Origin: Pseudobdellovibrionaceae bacterium
GTDB taxonomy: Bacteria; Bdellovibrionota; Bdellovibrionia; Bdellovibrionales; Bdellovibrionaceae
Assembly: GCA_014376325.1 (NCBI GenBank)
Contig: JACMRP010000131.1
Span: forward strand, 1 to 7,082
Direction of reading: 5' to 3'
Length of the DNA stretch: 7,082 bases
Under the pieces are notes generated by a model. That model ran no database searches. It saw only the letters and a list, made by a program, of their open reading frames with translations, and was not told the origin of the DNA. The stretch's first letter is position 1. Each line of letters starts with the position of its first letter. Position numbers and translations under genes: made by a program. Positions 1 to 5,027 of this stretch are shown piece after piece.

Positions 1-138
1 CCAGGCAAAAATTTTGTTTTAACGGAGCATGATGATTATTTTTGGGTCGACATTGCGAAGATCGATCGCTCGATCATGTCGGAAGGGGATCGTGAGATCG
101 TTGGGATCTTGCAAAAGATGTTCTTAGAGCGCGACTAA
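1..138 (+). CDS. C-terminal fragment, probable Nudix hydrolase
   Basis: An open frame runs from the first base of the window to a TAA stop at 136-138 and encodes 45 residues; the start lies outside the window. The visible stretch LTEHDDYFWVDIAKID resembles the C-terminal strand of many Nudix hydrolases, where an E-H-D/S-x-Y/W-x-W-V pattern is followed by a short helix. The tail (SEGDREIVGILQKMFLERD) looks like the closing helix. The diagnostic Nudix box (GX5EX7REUXEEXGU) would be upstream and cannot be seen, so the family call rests only on this tail and the substrate cannot be inferred. The gene converges with the DCC-family gene, 35 bases away. The frame is certainly coding-like, but the function is tentative. 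Confidence 0.45.
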   Translation, partial: PGKNFVLTEHDDYFWVDIAKIDRSIMSEGDREIVGILQKMFLERD

Positions 139-148
139 GGTCTCGAGA

Positions 149-172
149 TTTACGGCCCAACAGTGTCGTAAA
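149..172. terminator. Possible bidirectional terminator hairpin between convergent genes
   Basis: The two arms TTTACGGC and GTCGTAAA can pair over 8 positions (one G-T pair) around an 8-base loop. The hairpin lies wholly in the 35-base gap between two converging genes. A short A/T flank is present on each side (TTTACG and CGTAAAA), but there is no real T run, and the stem is AT-rich. Position supports a terminator role, whereas stem strength does not. Confidence 0.3.
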
Positions 173-173
173 A

Positions 174-572
174 CTAAGGCAGCAACCGATCGCGTTCGTG
201 CGGGAGGGGGAGTCTGCAGAAATCTCTTTCGCCAAACCAGGCGTAGCGGTTTTTCGCGACCCAAGCGTAAATCCTGTCGCGTAAAAATTCCGGAATCAAA
301 AAACCTAACATAAATATTTTATAAACTCCGCCAAGAAGGATAAAAGTGCGGAGGATCGCTTCCGAACGATAATACTTCTGTCCTTTGTCGATCAGGATTA
401 CCGACTCAAGAAGTGAGCGCTCTTCCGCGGTCAGGGCTGCGGCAGCGGTTTCGCCCTGAAGCGGGGCAAACTGAATTTGCCCCTTCACGTCGCGCTGGAT
501 GATGGCATCAACAAAGCCATTACAAAGATGACAGACTCCGTCAAAAAAGATCGTTGGTTTTTGGCTCTGCAT
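174..572 (-). CDS. DCC-family (DUF393) thiol-disulfide oxidoreductase-like protein
   Basis: This 132-residue protein matches the small DCC/DUF393 family (YuxK-like) over its whole length. The N-terminus IFFDGVCHLCNGFV holds the family signature D11-x-x-C14-x-x-C17, a thioredoxin-like CxxC. Further family hallmarks follow: RSEAILRTFILLGG (about residues 69-82), a hydrophobic stretch with IPEFLRDRIYAWVAKNRY (93-110), and FGERDFCRLP (113-122) with a third conserved-type cysteine, C119. The members are thought to be redox proteins, but no physiological substrate is established. The ATG is preceded on the coding strand by AGGTG four bases upstream (plus-strand 577-581), a good ribosome binding site. 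It is transcribed away from the Lon-domain gene and towards the Nudix fragment, probably as a single gene. The family assignment is firm and the role is open. Confidence 0.9.
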   Translation of the reverse strand: MQSQKPTIFFDGVCHLCNGFVDAIIQRDVKGQIQFAPLQGETAAAALTAEERSLLESVILIDKGQKYYRSEAILRTFILLGGVYKIFMLGFLIPEFLRDRIYAWVAKNRYAWFGERDFCRLPLPHERDRLLP

Positions 573-603
573 CTTTCACCTAGCTTTTAAGGAATCTGCT
601 TCC

Positions 604-609
604 TATAAT
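604..609 (+). promoter_or_regulatory. Probable -10 box for the Lon-domain gene
   Basis: A perfect TATAAT lies about 50 bases ahead of the ATG at 662. No good TTGACA-like -35 box sits 16-18 bases upstream (581-586 is TAGCTT), and there is no extended TG, so the site may need an activator or be weak. Transcription would begin near 616. That would leave the upstream TTG at 611 outside the message and supports the ATG at 662 as the true start. Confidence 0.45.
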
Positions 610-661
610 TTTGAAGGCTCTGGTCTCTGACGTTAGTTTCTATTTTTGGAGCGGTTTTGTC

Positions 662-1279
662 ATGGAAGTTTTTCTTTTTCCTCTCGTGAACGTTAGTTTG
701 TTTCCACGCACGACGAAGCCGTTGAACGTCTTTGAGCCTCGTTATTTAGAAATGATTCGCGAGGCTGCCGATAAAAAGATCCCTATTGCCATTGGATTCA
801 TCGAGGACCCATCTAGAGTCGGTCCGGTTAAGCCCGGCGAGACCGTGGGTTACATTCGTCCCGTCGCTGGTTACGGATTCGCGCAAATCGTGGAAGAGCG
901 CCTGAACGGGACGCTCCTGGTTTTTTTACAAGGAACCGGCAAGCTCCGCCTCGGAAAAGTCTTAGACCGTGGCACTCCTTACATGGTGCTTGAGGCCGAA
1001 GTGATCGAAGAGACTTCGATCGTTTCGGCAGCCAGCCAGACGCAATTAGATCATTTAATGAAAATTCTGACCCGATGGATTGATGGTCATATCCCGGATC
1101 CAGCACAGCAAGAAGTTTTCATGAAGGGACTGAACGGTCCCGCGGAAATCGTTGGCGCATTTTCTTCATATTTAGTCCGCGACTACGATCTGCAGCAGAT
1201 GGCGCTAGAGCTCAACGACATCAACGATAAGATTCAATTTTTGCATCGATTGACCGAATCCAACGAGCTGTCGATTTAG
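662..1279 (+). CDS. Stand-alone Lon N-terminal (substrate-binding) domain protein
   Basis: This 205-residue protein consists of a Lon-protease N-terminal domain (LON_substr_bdg, PF02190; COG2802 type) without the ATPase and peptidase parts of Lon. The start is typical of the family: EVFLFPLVNVSLFPRTTKPLNVFEPRY, with FEPRY at residues 24-28. A beta-rich part with GTLLVFLQGTGKLRLGKVL (83-101) follows, then an all-helical C-terminal bundle (about 125-200). No catalytic Ser-Lys pair is present, so it is not a protease; a role in protein binding is presumed but unproven. I chose ATG 662 over the TTG at 611 for three reasons: the 17 added residues have no family likeness, GGAG at 648-651 is well placed for 662, and a TATAAT at 604-609 would start transcription downstream of the TTG. 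The last four bases overlap the convergent ctaA gene. Confidence 0.88.
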   Translation: MEVFLFPLVNVSLFPRTTKPLNVFEPRYLEMIREAADKKIPIAIGFIEDPSRVGPVKPGETVGYIRPVAGYGFAQIVEERLNGTLLVFLQGTGKLRLGKVLDRGTPYMVLEAEVIEETSIVSAASQTQLDHLMKILTRWIDGHIPDPAQQEVFMKGLNGPAEIVGAFSSYLVRDYDLQQMALELNDINDKIQFLHRLTESNELSI

Positions 1280-2208
1280 TTTCTTAATTCGCGCTCGGTC
1301 TTTAGCGCGACCCATTTTAGAAGAGAAATCCAAACTAAGTGCGCGATCAGCAGATGAACCACTTTCATCCAGATCGGCGCAAGGCTGAACAACGTCAAGT
1401 ATCCGAAAACGACCGCGACCGCGAGCATTCCCGCAATGTGCAAGGTGCTTTGACGAAGAATGGGTCGAGTTTCAACTTGGGCCCGCAGCCAAAAATAAAG
1501 ACTGAGGCCTCCGCCGATCAAGGTCGCTAAAACCGGGTGCGATATTCGAAGGCGGATCAGGTAATGTGCATCAGGCGCGAAATCTTCGGTCCATCCCGTT
1601 AACAAAGACGTTGCCGGAAACAAGGTTGTCGAAAGTGCCGCGAATCCACCGGTGACCGCAACGGCAAGAATACCTAGCAAAAAAATCCCGCCCCATTTAA
1701 ATTTTGCAGAAACTTCGGTTGAGGGCGACGCGGCCAATCGGTCGGGCAGTCCGCTCGCATACAAAAGCAACATCGCGACGCTGCCACTGAGGAGCATCGA
1801 ATTGATCTGGTGCAGACTCATCGCAAACAATCGGAATGCAGAATCGTTGCTTCCAACGAGTCCGAATAAAACTAACTTCGCGCCAAGGAGCGCTTCGGTG
1901 ATCATAAATATCAAGCAGGCCAACGCCGCCTTACGAACTGCGGAGCCCTTCGGATAAAGTTTGCGGGCCTGCCAATAAACGTACAGCACGATCAGGCCAA
2001 ACAAACCTGACGTGATACGGTGACTGAATTCGACCCAGGTTTTTTTCTGTTGAGCATCGGGAATAATCTGTCCGTGACAGAGCGGCCAAGTGTCGCCACA
2101 GCCGTCGCCCGAGTGAGAAATTCGCACCCATGCTCCCCATAAAATGACGAGCAAAGTGTAAATGAGTAAGAACTGGGCGAACCTAAAAAACGACTGGCGA
2201 GTTTTCAT
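1276..2208 (-). CDS. ctaA: Heme A synthase (COX15/CtaA family)
   Basis: This integral membrane enzyme oxidises the C8 methyl group of heme O to a formyl group, giving heme A for aa3/caa3-type terminal oxidases. The 310-residue length and about eight hydrophobic segments fit the family. The first segment leads into GAWVRISHSGDGCGDTWPLCHG, matching the family's G-x-x-VR-x-x-x-SG-x-x-C-x-x-WPLCHG with cysteines C37 and C44 in the first outer loop. E60 and H63 (EFSHRITSG) match the catalytic glutamate and first heme ligand. H133 (SLHQ), H224 (SHP) and H285 (VVHLLIAH) match the other three heme-ligand histidines. The second cysteine pair, found in the third outer loop of Bacillus subtilis CtaA, is missing; the loop around residues 192-222 has no cysteine. 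The gene follows the ABC1-family gene after 20 bases, with only a weak AAGG close to the ATG, suggesting co-transcription and perhaps translational coupling. Its stop interlocks with that of the Lon-domain gene. Confidence 0.93.
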   Translation of the reverse strand: MKTRQSFFRFAQFLLIYTLLVILWGAWVRISHSGDGCGDTWPLCHGQIIPDAQQKKTWVEFSHRITSGLFGLIVLYVYWQARKLYPKGSAVRKAALACLIFMITEALLGAKLVLFGLVGSNDSAFRLFAMSLHQINSMLLSGSVAMLLLYASGLPDRLAASPSTEVSAKFKWGGIFLLGILAVAVTGGFAALSTTLFPATSLLTGWTEDFAPDAHYLIRLRISHPVLATLIGGGLSLYFWLRAQVETRPILRQSTLHIAGMLAVAVVFGYLTLFSLAPIWMKVVHLLIAHLVWISLLKWVALKTERELRN

Positions 2209-2228
2209 GCCTTGGGCTTAGCACCGGC

Positions 2229-3620
2229 CTACTGGAGCGTCAAATACTTCGTCATGACATCGCGACCACGGCAGACGGCCTTCAGCACGCCCATAAATAT
2301 AAATACGCCACCCGTTTTACGATCTAAAAATATACTCTCGCGGGGTGGTGCACGCCATGAATAGTGCCGTAGCACCTTCATGATTTTTGCGGAAGCCCGC
2401 TGCGGCAAATCCGAATTTTTCCAATCGTAGCTGCCGTCGGCATCTAACGTTCCCGGCGGTAATCTTGGATCATCGGGATGCATAAAGGGCTCGACGTTTT
2501 CAAAACAAAATTCTTCAAACAGTGCGCGCAATTCAGGAGCGTCATCGGGCTGGATGAATTTTAATTCAGTGGCCCCGCGGCGGAAAAGTTCTTCGTCCCC
2601 TTCGACCGCACCCTGAATCATGCGTCGGTAGGATTTCATAAACTTTTCGTCGAACTCGCGAGTCGCGCCAAAATCGAAGAGCACGATCTGATCCTTGCCG
2701 CCGGCCGCGACGCGAATGCGGTAATTTCCGATGTGAGGATCGGTCTGAACCGTGCGCCACGTGAAAATTTCTTTAAAATAAAGATCTAGGTAATTTAAAC
2801 CGAGCTGATTGCGGCGCTCTTGCGATAACTTTGCGACTTTTTCTGAATCGACCCGTTCGCCAGTTTCGTAAGAGGTCGCTAAAACCTTGCCGTTTGAAAA
2901 CTCGCGAATGACTTTGGGGACGACGAAGCGGGGATCGTCTCTGAGCTTATCGTAAAACTCTTCGGTGCGGTCCGCTTCGATCAAATAGTTCGTTTCTTGA
3001 ACAAGCATGTCGTTGATTTCTTTAAAAAGCGGATCGAGGTCTAACTCTTTGGGAACGAGCTTCATCACGCTCAGTAAAGTGCGCAGCGCCCGCAAATCAC
3101 TGTCGATCGCTTTGTCGACATCCGGGTACTGAATCTTTAAGACGATTTCTTGTCCGGTTGCTTTTATTTTTGCGCGGTGTACCTGCCCAAGTGACGCGCA
3201 GGCAAGCGCTTCGGTATCGATCTCTAGCTGATCGAGCTGCGCTTTAGAAAGACGCTTTTTTAAAACTGGTTCAATTGCCGACCAATCAAGCGCGGGAGAG
3301 TCTCCCTGGAGGTTCTTTAGGAATTCATTGGCTTCGGGAGGTAAAAAATGCTCGCCGTACATCGACAGCATTTGGCCGGCCTTCATCAGGCTGCCTTTTA
3401 GTTCACCCAATTCTGAACTAATCGAAGACGCCTGATTCATCAAGAACTTTTTCCAAGAAGCTTGATGGGCAACCTTGTCATTTGAGAATGTTTTCTTGAT
3501 ATTGTGACCGGCGAGGCTCGCGCCCGCGTTCACGGTCATTTTCGCCATTGAAAGTCCTCTGGAAAAGACCGAGGACTTTATTTTTTGTATTTTTTTGGGA
3601 TCATTTTTGCTACTAGACAT
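2229..3620 (-). CDS. COQ8/ABC1/AarF-family atypical kinase
   Basis: This 463-residue protein belongs to the ABC1/ADCK/UbiB family of kinase-like ATP-binding proteins, which support ubiquinone synthesis and lipid homeostasis. Family motifs appear in order: KxGQ as KAGQ (80-83) in the N-terminal extension, the A-rich loop as ACAS (140-143) in CASLGQVHRA, lysine K162 in VLKIQYP, QETNYLIEADR (208-218), the catalytic-loop equivalent TDPHIGN (293-299), and DFG (316-318). The family usually has DPHPGN, so I297 replaces the proline. The C-terminus (APPRESIFLDRKTGGVFIFMGVLKA, 424-448) resembles human COQ8A/ADCK3 near its end (HRK.GG.F....LKA). There is no pair of C-terminal membrane helices of the kind found in E. 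coli UbiB, so a COQ8-like label fits better than ubiB. It leads the unit with ctaA and diverges from the photolyase. The ATG has only a weak AAGAG upstream. The substrate is unknown. Confidence 0.9.
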   Translation of the reverse strand: MSSSKNDPKKIQKIKSSVFSRGLSMAKMTVNAGASLAGHNIKKTFSNDKVAHQASWKKFLMNQASSISSELGELKGSLMKAGQMLSMYGEHFLPPEANEFLKNLQGDSPALDWSAIEPVLKKRLSKAQLDQLEIDTEALACASLGQVHRAKIKATGQEIVLKIQYPDVDKAIDSDLRALRTLLSVMKLVPKELDLDPLFKEINDMLVQETNYLIEADRTEEFYDKLRDDPRFVVPKVIREFSNGKVLATSYETGERVDSEKVAKLSQERRNQLGLNYLDLYFKEIFTWRTVQTDPHIGNYRIRVAAGGKDQIVLFDFGATREFDEKFMKSYRRMIQGAVEGDEELFRRGATELKFIQPDDAPELRALFEEFCFENVEPFMHPDDPRLPPGTLDADGSYDWKNSDLPQRASAKIMKVLRHYSWRAPPRESIFLDRKTGGVFIFMGVLKAVCRGRDVMTKYLTLQ

Positions 3621-3631
3621 TATTTTTACTC

Positions 3632-3657
3632 TTGTTCTATTCTTGTTGTTCTATTCT
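3632..3657. repeat. Perfect 12-base direct repeat in the divergent control region
   Basis: TTGTTCTATTCT occurs at 3632-3643 and again at 3646-3657, separated by two bases, giving a 14-base period. Read on the minus strand it is AGAATAGAACAA twice. The copy nearer the photolyase overlaps the proposed -10 box of the kinase gene (3653-3658), and the other lies just downstream of the expected transcription start. Two identical copies at a divergent promoter are a typical layout for an operator bound by a regulator dimer or tandem dimers, but a chance or slippage duplication cannot be excluded. No matching regulator gene is in the window. Confidence 0.6.
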
Positions 3658-3681
3658 ACGACGAGGTTAATCTAGGGTCAG
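3653..3681 (-). promoter_or_regulatory. Candidate sigma70-type promoter for the kinase-ctaA pair
   Basis: On the minus strand CTGACC (plus 3676-3681) and TAGAAT (plus 3653-3658) match the -35 and -10 consensus at 4 of 6 and 5 of 6 positions, with an ideal 17-base spacer. Transcription would start near 3646, leaving a leader of about 25 bases before the ATG at 3620. The 12-base direct repeat covers the -10 box and the start region. No equally good promoter is visible for the opposite (photolyase) direction; TTGTTG (3643-3648) with GTTAAT (3666-3671), 17 apart, is the best weak candidate. Confidence 0.45.
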
Positions 3682-3705
3682 CATCTTTTTAGAAGGGCGA
3701 AGTTT

Positions 3706-5007
3706 TTGACAACAATATTCTGGTTTCGGCGAGATTTACGGCTAGAAGACAACGCGGGACTCTACCATGCTTTACTAGACGGTGGTTCCGTTCTGGGTGT
3801 TTTTATTTTCGATGAAACCATTCTGAATAACCTGGACGATCCGCAGGACCTTCGCGTGCAATTCTTGTTTAAAACCCTGTCCGACCTGAAGTCCGCGTTG
3901 CAGAAAAGGGGCTCGGATCTTATCATCGAAAAAGGCAAGCCCACGGAGGTTTGGAAAGCCCTTCTTCAGTCCGAAAATCCCGAACGCATTTACACCAATC
4001 ACGATTACGAACCTTCGGCGATCGCTCGGGATTCAGCTATCGAAACTCTTTGTCGATCGCGTTCCGTCGAATTTAAAACTTTCAAAGACCAAGTTATTTT
4101 TGAACGGGATGAAATCGTCACCGAAGCACGGAAGCCCTACACGGTATACACTCCCTACAAAAAAAAATGGCTAGCGTCGCTTTCTGATTTTTACCTAAAG
4201 GCCTACCCGGTAGAAAAATATCTTAAAAATCTTAAAAAAGTATCGAAGCCCCAGCTGATGCCAACGCTTGCGATGTTAGGATTTAAATCGAAGGATTTCT
4301 CATTCCCGTCTGACAAAGTTAAAACTTCGATCTTAAAAACCTATGCCGAAACCCGGGATTTTCCGGCAGTGAATGATGGGACGACCCACCTGGGGTTGCA
4401 CTTACGCTTCGGCACCGTCAGCATTCGTGCGCTCGCGAAAAAAGGGAAAGAGACCTCCGCGGTCTGGCTGAGTGAGCTCATCTGGCGCGATTTTTTTATG
4501 CAGGTGCTTTACCATTTTCCGCACGTTGAAAAACGAAGTTTTCGTCCCCAGTACGATGAAGTTGAATGGCGCAAAAGCAACAAAGACTTTAAACTTTGGA
4601 GCGATGGTCAGACGGGTTACCCACTTGTTGATGCGGGAATGCGGGAGCTTAACGCGACCGGTTTTATGCACAACCGGGTGCGGATGGTGACGGCCAGTTT
4701 TCTTTGTAAGCATTTATTAATTTATTGGTACGAGGGTGAACGTTACTTCGCAAAAAAATTGCTCGATTACGATCTCGCGGCAAACAACGGCAACTGGCAA
4801 TGGTCTGCGGGAACGGGTTGCGATGCGGCCCCGTACTTTCGAGTTTTTAATCCGACGACCCAGGCAGAGCGTTTTGACAAAGACGAAGAATACATTCGAA
4901 AGTGGGTGCCCGAGTACGGCACTTCGGACTACGTACAACCTATGGTCGAACACGTTTTCGCGCGGGAGCGCGCCCTTGCCGCATTTAAAAAAGCTTTAAA
5001 AAAATAA
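3706..5007 (+). CDS. phr: Class I deoxyribodipyrimidine photolyase
   Basis: This FAD-dependent enzyme uses blue/near-UV light to split UV-induced cyclobutane pyrimidine dimers in DNA. The protein has 433 residues: an N-terminal antenna-type domain starting IFWFRRDLRLEDN and a C-terminal helical FAD domain. The electron-transfer tryptophan triad of E. coli PhrB (W382-W359-W306) is present at W364, W341 and W288. E257 and W260 in SELIWRDFF correspond to dimer-binding E274 and W277, and MHNR (321-324) and WQWSAGTGCDAAPYFR (364-379) are intact. The start is TTG: the frame has a TAG at 3673-3675 and no other start between, while AGAAGGG (3691-3697) sits 8 bases ahead. Compared with E. coli PhrB, the segment just before QPMVEH (411-416) is shorter by roughly 20 residues (KWVPEYGTSDYVQPMVEH). 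The antenna cofactor cannot be told from sequence. It leads a two-gene unit with the epimerase-SRPBCC gene, 20 bases downstream. Confidence 0.95.
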   Translation: MTTIFWFRRDLRLEDNAGLYHALLDGGSVLGVFIFDETILNNLDDPQDLRVQFLFKTLSDLKSALQKRGSDLIIEKGKPTEVWKALLQSENPERIYTNHDYEPSAIARDSAIETLCRSRSVEFKTFKDQVIFERDEIVTEARKPYTVYTPYKKKWLASLSDFYLKAYPVEKYLKNLKKVSKPQLMPTLAMLGFKSKDFSFPSDKVKTSILKTYAETRDFPAVNDGTTHLGLHLRFGTVSIRALAKKGKETSAVWLSELIWRDFFMQVLYHFPHVEKRSFRPQYDEVEWRKSNKDFKLWSDGQTGYPLVDAGMRELNATGFMHNRVRMVTASFLCKHLLIYWYEGERYFAKKLLDYDLAANNGNWQWSAGTGCDAAPYFRVFNPTTQAERFDKDEEYIRKWVPEYGTSDYVQPMVEHVFARERALAAFKKALKK

Positions 5008-5027
5008 AATCTAGAAAGAGGTTCGTC

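Noticed and set aside
60..75. Inverted repeat GATCGA-TCGC-TCGATC
   Set aside because: It is inside the coding frame of the left-edge gene (K-I-D-R-S-I) and reads as ordinary codons. Short GATC-rich palindromes like this arise easily.
1652..1957. Open frame of 101 codons on the plus strand
   Set aside because: It is antisense to ctaA, whose heme-ligand histidines and membrane segments are intact. The antisense translation shows no family likeness.
3706..3711. Exact TTGACA, a perfect -35 consensus
   Set aside because: It is formed by the start codon and second codon of the photolyase (TTG ACA). No TATAAT-like box lies 16-18 bases downstream (GCGAGA region), so it is most likely coincidence.
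4402..4953. Several overlapping open frames on both strands within the photolyase
   Set aside because: They are shadows of the conserved FAD-binding domain of the photolyase. None has a ribosome site or a recognisable domain.
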